A stretch of 64,000 nt of DNA from Sequoia sempervirens (lineage: Eukaryota > Streptophyta > Pinopsida > Cupressales > Cupressaceae), in the NCBI GenBank assembly GCA_007258455.2, contig VDFB02254991.1:62001-126000 (forward strand). The letters are read 5' to 3'. Shown here piece after piece: positions 46,890 to 58,245 of this stretch; position 1 is the first letter of the stretch; each line of letters begins with the position of its first letter. The notes below the pieces were generated by a model, which had not been told where the DNA came from, did not search any database, and worked only from the letters and a program-made list of their open reading frames with translations. A program made the translations under genes and the position numbers.

Positions 46890-48630
46890 CTAGCTATCTA
46901 AGCGCCTGAGGTACATCCCTATGGTAGTGCATTTGATAATACACCACCTTAGTCATGGCCTCTTTGTACAATCTGGTAGACATTGTCTACCCCCAGGTCG
47001 TAGCTGTCATGGTCTCTAGCTGTTGGCACAAGCCAACCTCCTATGCTAGCTGCATCTTGGCGGTCTTCCTAAGCTGACGCTCTTAGTCTCTCTTCACTAT
47101 GACGGCCACTACCTGCTATCTAGCTTGGTCTCTCTCAGTAGTAATAACCAAAATCTATTGACGATCTTGATCCCTCTCTCCTATAATCACATGTATCTAC
47201 TGCTGTAACTTTTTAATCTATGCATCACAGGGATCTGGCCTTGGTGGTGGCTGATGTGTAGGTTGTTACTATATCGGTGGCTATTGTGGAAGCTACTAAT
47301 CCAATGGGGGTGCAGTTGGGACCTATCCATCCTGTTGATCCTAGTCATCCTGGCCATCTTTTCCTATGCCTCATCCTCTGCCCTGCCTATCATCAGGCTA
47401 CCCTCTACCTCTGCCTACACCTCTCCCTCTCAGTCTCCCTCATGGAGGTGCACCTATTGGATCTGTCAATCGATGAGGTAGTACAAACCATGCATCATAT
47501 GCAGGTGTCGTATGTGCCTCAGCCTATCCCTAATCATATTTCCATGGCCTGGAAACCAACTGTTGAAAGTCCTCGACAACCTCATGGGATGGGTTCAGGT
47601 GTCCCCACACTATCTCTCAAGCTAACCTAACAAAGATGGCAGTGTATGCATTATCGGACCTATCCTTCCTCTCACCAAACTGTCTGGAAACCCTATCTAG
47701 TAGGTATCTCTCTATGATCGTGTGCTCTTGACCCTACATATATCAGGTTTGTCGAGTAAAGAACAACTATTGCACATCATCATACCAAGCTAGCATCTAA
47801 AGCCAAGGCTTCTATTTGAAAACTGTCATATTATCTATCACTCTGCACCAGTAGGGAATATTAAGCTACCTTGTGTGTTGTAGTATAATGGTACTCCTAC
47901 ACCTCTAGACAACTGGATCATTCAGCTCCACATATGTCATCTGAACAATTAGTAGGAGCACAGCGATGTGTTCCTTGGCCCAAATGTGAAGGTGACCCCT
48001 GTACCAATGGCTCACCCATCACAGTATAAAAAATTCTGCATATCATGGTATAAGGAAGCTAGCATCATTGCCCCCCATGCATACTGGGTCCTCCGAAATA
48101 GCATCCTATGCCATGCCAAGCCTCATCCTGGACTGAATCCTCTACTCCGCCGATCTAGAGCAACCAAACCTGAGATAATCACTGCAATGATCAATCTAAA
48201 AGTTGACACCCGACCTTTGTACATCTCAAGGTCTATCTAGCAGGTGACCAAAACAATTTCCTCCTGGTTCAACACCTTGTGGCAAGCATCGTAACTGGTG
48301 TCAACATTGTAGATCACATGCTCACCATGTATCGACAAACACAGTATCTGACATACAACCTCCAACATCACTTTCAACTTGTTGGTAGGTAAGTGGAATG
48401 ACAAAGTCTTGCTATGCCTTCACTCACATAATGTTGTCATCATCACCAAATGGGTTTGAATGATAGGCATGTACGCAATGTACCAAAATCCAATCTCTCC
48501 CAAGTGCTCCTATTGCGACTCTAATAAATCACCAAGTCTAGATAGGACAGTCGGTCGGTGCTTGCAGGACATCAAAGGTGGGATCACCTCTTGCACCCAC
48601 AAAGCGCATGATGTCAAAATTTGCAAAAAA
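46890..48630 (-). pseudogene. Antisense ORF of element A: plant mobile domain protein with coiled coil (broken)
   Basis: Reading on the minus strand from about 48600: WVQEVIPPLM, then LGEIGFWYIAYMPIIQTHLV near 48480, then LSFHLPTNKLKVMLEVVCQI near 48390, matching the FHLP-GE-TVTL-DV core of plant mobile domains. WGAMMLASLYHDMQ (about 48085), WAKEHIAVLLL (about 47970) and EHTIIERYLLDRVSRQFG (about 47730) give the later conserved blocks. An Arg/Gly-rich linker (RLRGRGVGRG, about 47450) and a coiled coil follow (47225 to 46990, IKKLQQ, IHVIIGERDQDRQ, ILVITTERDQAR). Many stops are TAG at Gln positions and two frame changes are needed. The domain is known in plant MAIN/MAIL proteins and in transposable elements. 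Its role here is unknown. Confidence 0.72.
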
Positions 48631-48639
48631 TTGACTACG

Positions 48640-48970
48640 TTTGGAGTTTTTATCCCTCAAAATGATAATAGTGTCACTATTTACGTTAATGTCGCTATAA
48701 TTCAAATTCCAAACTGTGATGCCCGAAGCATTTAAAATTCAAATTATAATATGTTTCACTAAACACATATGCATTGCAATTAAATTTTGGAAAAACCTAA
48801 CCCTAATTTTCAAATCACAACTTGCATCACTATTTAGATATGTGTCTCTATTTAGAATCTAAAACCCTAAATATAAATCACAAATTGCATCGCTGATCAC
48901 ATATATGTTGCTATAAATCCAATTAGTGTCACTAATTCTAAAAATAGTGTTGCTATATAGTGATGCCACC
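48640..48970. repeat. Cluster of GTGTCGCTAT-like short motifs upstream of the antisense ORF
   Basis: About nine variants of GTGTCRCTAT / CATCGCTAT / GTGTTGCTAT occur within 330 bases (for example 48671, 48690, 48832, 48887, 48907, 48925, 48948). They lie where the promoter of the antisense ORF would be. Similar ATAGCGACGCTAT motifs occur in the 5' leader of the same element at 22960-23125. Function not shown. Confidence 0.5.
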
Positions 48971-49577
48971 AAAGTTCAAATTTCAAAAGGCAATAAATGC
49001 ACCTAAAAGTCAAATATCAAATAAAGTTTCAAACCACATACTAGTGGTCCTATGCTTGGAAGCCTCTGGTACTCGTGAACCCAGTCGAAAATGTGTCTTG
49101 GGAGAACTCATTGTGCCATTTCGTCAAAGGGTCAAAGCTCAATATGCAATAAATTTTGAAGGTGTGAATGCACAAATGAATTTAAAGTGGCCCTTCCTCA
49201 CCTATTTATGCTTGCGAATTAGTTTTTTTTCCCTAATTTAACCATGAAGCTAGGGTTTTTTCATCACTTTCACCAATTTTTCCAAACTGGAGCTTATTTT
49301 GCATCATTTCTTGCATTTTTGTCATGTTTTTTGCATCCTACAGCCTTTCTGGAACCCTTGGACAACATTTTACCTTTGTCAAGAAATCAACCCAAAATTC
49401 AACATTTCCATCCAATTTCTTGAGGGGGTCGGGAATCAGCTTAATCCTTCCACTGGGGCATCTAAACAATCAGCTGGGGCATCTAATTTTTTTTAAAAAA
49501 GAATAGTTTTTGATCTAAGCAGCAATTTTTCATTTGAGGAGCATCATTCTTTGAACCAAAGCAATAGGTACCTCGCT
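48971..49577 (+). other. Untranslated 3' end of element A
   Basis: No recognised coding sequence between the motif cluster and the polypurine tract. CTGGGGCATCTAA is directly repeated at about 49454 and 49475. Confidence 0.5.
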
Positions 49578-49593
49578 TTAAAGAGGGGAAAAA
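49578..49593 (+). promoter_or_regulatory. Polypurine tract of element A
   Basis: TTAAAGAGGGGAAAAA directly precedes the 3' LTR start TGTAGACATTG. Confidence 0.85.
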
Positions 49594-51007
49594 TGTAGAC
49601 ATTGAAAAATGTCCTAAAGGATGTCATACACTCGAATCAGGTATACTAACACCACTTCATCCTCAAACCCATCCTCTTTTCGCTTAATTGATTAAATTGG
49701 CCTAGCTATCTAATTAATTATGTCATTTGCATCTATTAACCTAATTAACTTAATTAGGTTAATTCACCCCCTTCCACACTAACATTTTTTCTCATTAAAT
49801 TAAATAAATCAAACTATTTAATTTAAATCCCCAAATCTTCCTATTTAATTAAATAACCCTAAGTTATTTAATTAAATATCATCACCCTTCCACCTTTTTT
49901 CATTAAATCACTTAATTTAATGAATATCATCTAAATTCTTCTAATCCCCTAAATTGTATGATTAAACCCTTGTTTAATTAGCAATTATTAATTAATCTAA
50001 TTCCCACCACTTGCAAGGGAATATTCCAAGGGAATATTCCTTCCCCTTTTGCACAATTTAATTTGGTTAAATTAATTAACTAAATTATCTTTTTTCCTCA
50101 CCCATGACAATATTCCAAAGAATATTTTCTCTGCCCACTCATTTGAAAAAGGGGAATATACCTTTATTCTAACAAACTTACTTGACTTCTTGAGCAAGTT
50201 AACTTGTGACCTTTCGGGCAAGTTGAAATTTTGTTTGTTTGGGCAAAGGTGAACCCTTGATTAAATCTCATCTTGCATTCTCACCTGTTGATGAGAATCC
50301 ATGATCCATGCCTCCAATTTCCTCCATCCTTGACCATTGATTAGCTTTTTCAATCTCAACCTTTTATTTCTCATTTTCTCTCCTATAAGTAGGTCACTAT
50401 TTGGATAAAAATGGATCCATCTTTCAAAAGAAAACTTATGTTGTTGAAATCACTCATACTCACACTCACATTTAGCATCTTTTAGTTCATTTTAATTTCA
50501 TTAATTAACTTTAAGCTTCCATTAATGGCTTCCATGATCACATAATGCATCCATTTAGCTTGTTTATTAATTAGGATTTGAATCTTTTAGCTTAGAATCC
50601 ATTTAGATTAGCTTAGATTTTTCATAACTAGATCATTTTTAGCATAAAATCGTATTAAATTAGCTTGCATCATGCTCATTTAGATTAAAATCATGTTGTC
50701 CTACACATCTCACAACTGTTCCATTAGTTTTCTTTAATAAAACTACTAGGACAAAGCTCATCGATCCACAGGATTGGGAAAGGGTCTCCATTCCACATCA
50801 ACGCGACACCACTCCCACAATGAGATAAGTTTCAGATGGATTAGAGTAGACATTTTAATGCTTTCGTAGTTTATAATGCTTAATTTGATAAATGTTTAGT
50901 TTAATTTACATTTGATTGATCATATTTAGATTGGCATTAGTGGATTCATTATGCTTCGATTCTTCATGGATCAAGCGTAATCAACCCATACTAATTTGTC
51001 GGTCAGA
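49594..51007 (+). repeat. 3' LTR of element A
   Basis: Homologous to 21417-22833. Ends GTCGGTCAGA where the 5' LTR has GTCGGTCACA, a one-base change of the terminal CA. Followed by the target duplication GGTTT at 51008-51012. Confidence 0.9.
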
Positions 51008-51012
51008 GGTTT
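51008..51012. repeat. Target-site duplication of element A, right
   Basis: GGTTT, identical to 21412-21416. Confidence 0.85.
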
Positions 51013-51689
51013 AAACTACCAAAATCACCCTTCTTTATTAGTTGCATGGATTAACATAGTACAAGTGATTATTTATAAAGTTTATCATTTTCTATGTGTC
51101 CCTACCTTACCTATGCTAAAATAGAGACCTTTACAACCATTTCCTTGTCCTTTTTATAATTTCTATATTTTTTTCACAAACCTATTGGTGTGCCCATTAA
51201 ACTCATGCAGACAACTACTAGTTATTTGTCTATTTTTATATTTTAAATTACATTAAGTGTTTACAATTATTTTAAGATTGTAATATTTTTTTAATTATTA
51301 TAAATGCATAACTTTTTGTTATTAAAATTCAACAACTCATGAAAATTTAAATTTGATAAAAAATATATTTAATGTTCACAAATTGATAAATAAAATATAA
51401 GATAAAAAAACAACAAATGTGTATTGTCATTATTTAAAAAATTAAGATATTATCAATAAGAATCATATCCTTGAATGTTTTAGGCATCACAAGAAAACAT
51501 TTTGTGTAGGATACTTAATAAAAAATTATAGTTTTAGACATTCTCTACTTGTAATAAATTATTTTTTTCGGTTTTTTCTCTTTCTTTCATGGTGTATCAT
51601 ATAGTCTACTAGTCATTTTTTGCATAGAAATCATGGAGTAGGTAGTGGTGGTTTTTTCCCCTTTCTCTCTCCTAAGTGGTATTAATATT
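51013..51689. other. AT-rich flanking DNA
   Basis: No gene or known repeat seen between element A and the LINE fragment. Confidence 0.5.
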
Positions 51690-52023
51690 TAGTTAACTAG
51701 GGATATGAAACCACCAATAGAGCATTATGGACTATTTTAAATATTGATAACCATTTGTTTGGAGTAATTAATGTTTATGCTTTTAATGTTGTTGAGTGAT
51801 ATTTTCTTCAAATATGGCTTGCTAATTCAATGTAAGTTACCATTTGGATTTTATGTAGAGATTTTAATATGTTTGAAATGACTTATAATATGATAGATGC
51901 GTTACCTTTCCTATGAGGAAAATAGTTGATGAAAGAGAGGTGTGGTACTACATACATAATAAATTTAAATCTTTTGATCCTAATCATGGCCATTTTCATG
52001 AACATACAATTTGGTACATGTAA
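51690..52023 (+). pseudogene. LINE endonuclease fragment
   Basis: Translated pieces match the order of the AP-endonuclease domain of plant L1-type LINEs: WTILNIDNHLFGVINVYAFN near 51730, then TIWILCRDFNMFE near 51851 (usual form ILCGDFNM), then EVWYYIHNKFKSFDPNHGHF near 51939. Several frame changes and stops separate them. Only about 330 bases remain and no RT is present. The fragment is probably a 5'-truncated or eroded insertion in the DNA flanking element A. Confidence 0.65.
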
Positions 52024-52383
52024 AAATTAATGTTGGGGCCAAATATGATAGATCTTTCTAGATTTAACTTTTGAACCCGACAACTCTCAGAAATCATTCG
52101 CAACCAAAAATCCTATCATATTAGAGAGAGAAAATAATAGATTTTGCTATGTGACATAATAATTGTATTGATCCAATATCCTAAATTATTATTACAATTA
52201 TAATGATAAATCTCTATGAAAAGGAGAAAGAAAAAATTAACCTATATGAAACCAGGATATGATGATTAAGTTAGATCATGACAAGTGTCCTCATCCTATA
52301 CTATGAGATAGAAAAGCACATGACCTAATAATATAAAAGAACTTCCTAATTTTATCTTAAGTGTAATAAAGTAAAATAGAACC
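52024..52383. other. AT-rich flanking DNA
   Basis: No gene or repeat recognised. Its end abuts the 5' LTR of element G. Confidence 0.45.
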
Positions 52384-54986
52384 TAATGGAACCCTTAAAA
52401 TTTTGGTTCCATTTCTAAATCCTAAAAAAATTGGTTGGTTTCAAGTTTCTGGACTTAGGGTTTTGTCCACTATCAATGCCTTGGGATTTTTTGTTGTCAG
52501 AGACCTTCCTAAGAACCCTTAGGTCTTTGTCCCTGTTAATGTTATAATTTGTCACTGACCCCTTACCGTCAGTTCCTAGTTAGTTAACTTGCAACCTGAG
52601 CCTTTGAAATTCATTGAGTAACCGGCCCCATATGGTTAGGACTTCATGGTTTTTCATCGTTGAAACCTTTCCACGTGCCTAAGTCCTTGATTTGCTTTAT
52701 TTTACAAGGTTGAATTATTAGCCTTGTTTGTCCTTTACATCCTTTGAAACAAATTGTTCTAAGTCTTCTAAAGCCTTTTCATACATGATCCTAGGTGCTC
52801 CCCTTCTTAAATCAACTTATGAGCACGTGCAAAATTGTCCCACTTAAGTCCCATCTACTACTTTTTCTTATTTCAGATAGCTTTGTGAACGTGTGACTTA
52901 CATTAGCAATGTGCGATAAATGGTATTTCTCTTGTTTCACGTATCGGGGATAGGTTATGGATCTTGAGTTTTGCATTAATGATGAGTGGTGTGAGTTTCC
53001 CTTTGCATCGTTGGCTACTTTTCTATCACTAATCACCTCTGGCTCCTATTTCTTGAATTCACGATGTGTGATAGCCTTCATGATTCTTTGTGATTATTTT
53101 CATCTCTTATCGCTAATAACTTTGTGCTTACCTTTTCAAATGGGTGATGAGTGATGTGGTCTTTCGTTCTAATGCATCCTTGTTATTTTTAAGCCTTGAT
53201 ATGGGTGATACCTTTCATGCCTTTGATTTTCAAGGAGATACACGTGGCTTGATCTTGCTCCATTTCCTTTTCTCTCCCATCACTGATGTGATCTGGAATT
53301 TGAAACATAAATCAGCAATGCATGATGGGAAACAAATATGACCAAAAGGTGGGTTTTGATCCAAAGGTTAATATTTCATCGTGCCAATGCTCGCATCACT
53401 AATAGAACTCGGGAGGAGGAAGGAAAATATGCGATGGATGATGGAATATTTTGAAGGAATATTCTTCTCACTACCAACTCTTGGTGCCTCGCTGATTCAA
53501 TTAAAGGAGTATAGGCCAGGGTGGCAATACATGATGGTTGTAAAAATAAAGATGACTAATGAGATTAAGTGGAGATGTGGGAACTTTATAAGGTTTTATC
53601 GCCATTTTTGAGGCACAAGTTGTAAAAGAAAGGAGCGATGCTTGAGGAAAGTCACTGATTGTGCTCTAAATCCGAAGGGATTGATGACCCAGATTCAAAG
53701 TTGAGCAGTTCATTGTCGCCTCGCTCGTACAAGCCTTATTTTATCATTAATGGTTACACGATCTTGTTGTTCTACTTAATGTGAATCATCTACAATTTTA
53801 TCTCACCATTTATAGTAATCTAGAGTTGAGAAATTGGCTTAGAGCTAGGGAAAAAGCATGCGAGGCTAAGGCATTTAATTGTAGAGATATTGAAGTAATT
53901 GCCCTAGGTAAGTTGATTTTTATATGTGCCCTATTCTAATTTTGCATTAGTTGGCTTATGAGTTTCAAATTCTTCAGGTAGTAAGAGTTTTAATTTTTTC
54001 CAATTGTCACTTGGACTAGTAAAAGACTATGTGGGTCTGAGGTTTTCTTTTTTGCATTTTCAATTTGAGAGCATAAACCGGTGAGTTTTCTTGCAATTTC
54101 ACTTGTCTTTGTCTTGTCTCCTATGAAAATGATTAAGCTTGGTGAGTCTGTCCAACCAGTCATGAGGTCTAGGAGGCTTAGTATGCTTGAATTTTAGGAG
54201 GACAGCCTGAAACTGAATGTGGCACACTAGGAGCTCCTACAACACCAAAGGGTAGGAGAAGTGCCCATGGTAAAACTAAGAAGGGTGGTGTTAGGAGAAA
54301 TTATCTCTTGAGGAATAGAGTTGTTGGTCATAGCCAGGGTGAGTCTATTGGGAAATTGGCTAAGTCTTGTGGGAAGAAGAAGAATAAGTACCACAAAGAT
54401 TATGATTCTTATATTGGGAGGCACAACTCTCCTGTGCAGGATTCGGCTGGTCCTTTGAGTGATGAAGGAGATACTAACCCAAAGTACGGTCGTTACCTTC
54501 TCATACTGGCATGTCGGGAGGATTTTGATGATGGAGGGGTAGTGCCTTCTCTAGTTTGAGCAAGAACATGGAGCAGGCATGATTACTCTAATTATGATGA
54601 ATTAGAGTAGCACCTCGGTTGTGTTTTTATTTTTTATGAAACTTCTACCACAACGGCGGGCTCATCCTCTTTAGTGAGCATGAATTTTTTTATCTTTGAT
54701 GTTGACTTGGAAATTTTTTTGGTTGGTGTGAAGGAGACGTGTTGGACACCATTGCTTCGATGGAAAATATGCCTTTTCTGATTAATATATAAGTTCTTGC
54801 CTTAGGTTTTGATGGAGAATATTCTTTAATCGATGTGGACAAGGGGTTTTGGCATTGCTACAACAATGAATGATGTCCTTCGGAAGGCTAGCTAGTCTTC
54901 TTCAATGAACTACATCGAATTTTTCCTTTTTGATTTCCCCCCATTTTACAATATGAAAATATAACTATCTGGGGAATTTCTGAAAT
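52384..54986 (+). repeat. 5' LTR of element G
   Basis: Starts TAATGGAACC (TGATAGAACC in the partner) and ends GGGAATTTCTGAAAT. Homologous along its length to 60045-62631. Contains a broken copy of the small basic ORF. Confidence 0.78.
54119..54559 (+). pseudogene. LTR-resident basic ORF, 5' LTR copy (broken)
   Basis: Homologue of 61786-62169. It starts as MKMIKLGESVQPVMRSRRLS and then meets a TAG after MLEF, followed by frame changes. A downstream part remains open from 54308 (MRNRVVGHSQGES, GKKKNKYHKDYDSYIGR, NSPVQDSAGPLSDEGDTNPK). The C-terminus of the surviving part runs further (REDFDDGGVVPSLV) than in the 3' copy. Confidence 0.6.
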
Positions 54987-57075
54987 TAAATTAAGTGTCA
55001 AATGTAAATGTGATTGAAATGGTAAATTGGCCCGAAGCTTGTTGCTCCCATAATTCTATAAATGGGATACCAAGTCCAATTGTAGAGGAGGAATTTTTGG
55101 GTCTCAAGTGGTCTAGGTTGGAAAATTGATCTCATGAAAGAGCATATTGTAAATTCATGCACAGATAAACAGATTAGTATAGAGTCAAGGGTATGAGTTG
55201 GTTTGTAATGAGCTTAATTAGTTTTACTGTAGCAACAATATATGAATGAAAATGCTAGTTTGAAGGCACATTCTCTCCTATGTATTTTTTCTTCCAAATT
55301 ATAAATGAAATGGTTAAGGAACCTTTTATTTTTATTCAATTTTTTTAATTGAATGAGTGATTTTATTTCTACTTCAATTCAAAGAATTGACTAAATGATC
55401 AAATAAGATCATGGGTTTGTGAGGGAAGATTTTAGGTTTGCTAAGTAGTTTTTGCTTTCAGCACAATGAGTTGAATATTGTAATGCAATATGTCAATAGC
55501 CTCAAATTAATGAGTCAAATTGCTAAAGTATTACAGGTTATTACAAATGTGACTCCATTACCCAAAGGAAAGACACTGGTCTATTTTTTTGGTTAGCTTA
55601 AATACAAAAGAGTCAGTTTTGCATTAGACCAAGAGCTCAAAATGAGAATTAAAATCATTTAAACACCTTCAATTATAACATATAAATGTGAGGTACTATC
55701 TTATTCTCTTCTTTAGGTAGAATTCATTTAAGGATTCATCAAATCCCTGAGGGATTCTATCTATTTGTAGCTAATAGGAATATATTTGTTTGTTCAAATG
55801 TTCTTGATAAAATGGAAGTTGAATATATCATATGAAAATAATAAGGATTACCCTCCTGGGTTTCACATAGCCCAAAGAGTAGAAGTAAGGGCCTTGTAAT
55901 CCTTTTTTTTTACCAGTCCTTACCTATGCTTGTTATTGGATTGTGGCTAATCCATAGGAATTTGGTAAGATCAAGTTTGGTTCTAAAAATATAGCCAATA
56001 GATTGGTGACTCTACTAGGGAAAATGCACATGAAGTATGTGTTTCTAGATCATAAGTATTAGAGTCAAATACTTTGATGGTACAAGTCCATTTTAAGTCT
56101 AGCTCTAATATCAATGAGTCAATTATTATAAATGTTGCTAGAATTTTCTATGTTTCCCCTAAAATTGGAAAATCCTATCAAGATCTACCATGATTCCACG
56201 TCCATTATGTAATTTCTCACTGGATGTGGGTGGTGCCTTTGAGATCTCTACACCAGTATGCATTATTTGAGAGAATTCAGTAGAATAGAATGAGTTTTTC
56301 CTGAGAAAAATTAAGGTAGACTTTAGCTCACATAATGATATACTCTGATGGGAAGATAGAAATACAATTTCAAGGGACTCCAATATTATCTTGGGAAATT
56401 AAAATAAATTTATTAAATCTAAACATCTAGTTTATATTTTGAGCATTTTAAACATGGAAAGGGTTGTGTTGCAGAAAACGTAAAGGATTCATGTGTGAAC
56501 CTATTGATTAGGGAAGCTTAAATTGAAATCAACCTGAAAAGGAAACTTCATATTATTGAAGTTTATTCCTTTGTAGAAGGAGGTGGCAACTCTATGCCAA
56601 GAACTAGATGGAATGGTGATATTGCTTCAGATCTACAAAGTTTTCTAGTTAGAAGCATAATTCAAAGTAGCTTTAACATATCCAGGTATTTCCATTATTT
56701 TGGTTTTCAAGTAGCATAAATTTGTGTGAAAACCATGTTGAGTGATTTGGAAAAAAATTGGTTCCCTATTATGTGGTTTGAGCACTAATAAAGGGAAATG
56801 GTAGTGGTAATTTTACATACTTCTAAGGTTTAATCTAAAGTTTCTATGAAGAAGTATGCTTATCCTTAAAATCTTCCCATTAAGAAATCCAAGGAATAGA
56901 TGTATTTGAGTCGTGTATTTTTTTAAAATCATGATTAAATCAAAGAATAGGGCAGTGAAAGATCAACTGTGCAATTGATATTTGAGGCTTGTAAAGGGAT
57001 ACAAGGAAATGCATCATTCCTTTGTATATCCCTGTAGAATGTCAAGTAAGAATATGCAAGGCATGTAGCCTTTTT
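54987..57075 (+). other. 5' leader of element G
   Basis: About 2.1 kb without a sustained reading. No convincing tRNA-complementary primer site follows the LTR. GGTAAATTGGCCCGAAGC near 55020 is the only TGG-containing candidate. Confidence 0.5.
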
Positions 57076-57806
57076 CATGCCATCAAGTAAATTTATCTAT
57101 TGGGAGATATAGGCCATTAAATTTTAGTGGTATTCAGGGTTTCCCAAACTTTGTTCCTAATGATGTTAGGGAACATTTTCCAAAATTCACAGGACAAGGT
57201 TCTGAATCAGCTTATAGAAATTTGCATACATTTATGGATTTGATGGGAGATTATGAGATAGATCATGAAGATGTTGTCATGAAATTCTTTGTTCAATCTT
57301 TAAAGGAAGATGCTAGAGATTGGCTTTCATACTTGCCAATATGTTTTATTTCTTCATGGAATGAATTTAGGGTAGCATTTATAGAATAATTCAATGAAAG
57401 GATTAATCCAAGTTCAGTAAGGAAAAAACTCATGGAAATTCAAAAGGATGAAAAAGAGTTACTCCTAGCTTTTAATCTCAGATTTGGAAAGGAAATAAGG
57501 GATATTCCTGAAAATATGAGACCAAGTGATGCAAAATGTTTGATTGTGTATTTGGGTGCATTTGATAAAGAAATGAGTTATTTGATGAGGGATAAGGAGC
57601 ACACAACATTGCATCATGCATATCAAGTTTTCATGGACATTGAAAACAACTTGATGTATTCAATAATAAAAGGGTATATGGCTACAAGTATCGGCTACTT
57701 TAGCACATTTCATACAAATGGAATAGATAATAGCATTAAATGTCACGATAGAGATGCTTCTACTATTCTGGTTTTTCCATCATCAGCTAGTACAATTAAT
57801 GGTTAA
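57076..57806 (+). pseudogene. gag: Gag of element G (Ty3 type), first segment
   Basis: The open frame starts around NLSIGRYRPLNFSGIQGFPN with no clear Met. The gag domain follows: FPKFTGQGSESAYRNLHTFM, DVVMKFFVQSLKEDARDWLS, YLPICFISSWNEFRVAFIE, then a TAA stop at 57388 in place of Gln (IE-stop-FNERINPSS). It continues KKLMEIQKDEKELLLAFNLR and ends at 57804. Apart from this stop the frame is intact over some 240 codons, well preserved for such an old element. It would form the particle shell. Confidence 0.78.
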
Positions 57807-58245
57807 TTCTAATTTAAACATCAACAAAGCTTAAGAAATACTAATCAAATATCTTTGGTTCAAGGATTATCTAGTATGAAAAGGTATAAGGAAGAATCAC
57901 CATATGACCTATTAGAAAGGTTTTTGGATGCCTTGTTGGAAATTCCTAAAAGTCTCAGACTAGAAGATGATGTGTGCATTGACTTTTTCTATGAAATTTT
58001 TGAGCTAGGATTGAGTACCTTGCCTAAAGAATTGAATCCCTATGGTTTTGATCAAATAATTGATTGGATTGGAATTACTAAGGAGGCCAAGTGTGATTAT
58101 GCAAAAAGTACGAAATCCAAAAGTGTTAGAGGTGGATATCTTATTGAGGAAAATCATGAGACACCTCAAGTAAGTGAAGAGGATGTATCAAAGAATAGAC
58201 ATGTGTCTTGTGGTATGGATGAGGATAGTGATGATAACCAATTCA
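57807..58245 (+). pseudogene. Gag C-terminal region of element G
   Basis: An open reading from 57855 gives MVQGLSSMKRYKEESPYDLL, LDALLEIPKSLRLEDDVCID, LSTLPKELNPYGFDQIIDWI and a Ser/Lys/Glu-rich tail. It may be a second Gag-related helical domain. No zinc knuckle is present. Stops separate it from the preceding segment. Confidence 0.55.

Larger units (their letters stand above)
21417..51007 (+). mobile_element. Element A: giant Tat/Ogre-like Ty3 retrotransposon with nested insertions
   Basis: LTRs of about 1.41 kb bound 29.6 kb. Without nested elements E (3.56 kb) and B (7.10 kb) it is about 18.9 kb. Order on the plus strand: 5' LTR, primer site, 2.9 kb leader, gag, protease, RT, RNase H, second RNase H of archaeal type, integrase, about 5.5 kb of 3' region with an antisense plant-mobile-domain ORF, polypurine tract, 3' LTR. 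The dual RNase H and antisense extra ORF fit the Tat lineage (Ogre, Grande and Retand are known relatives). All genes are broken. LTR divergence by eye is roughly 6-7 percent. Confidence 0.88.

Noticed and set aside
46693..48735. Several plus-strand open frames of 60-117 codons
   Set aside because: They are antisense to the plant-mobile-domain ORF, whose conserved blocks are on the minus strand.
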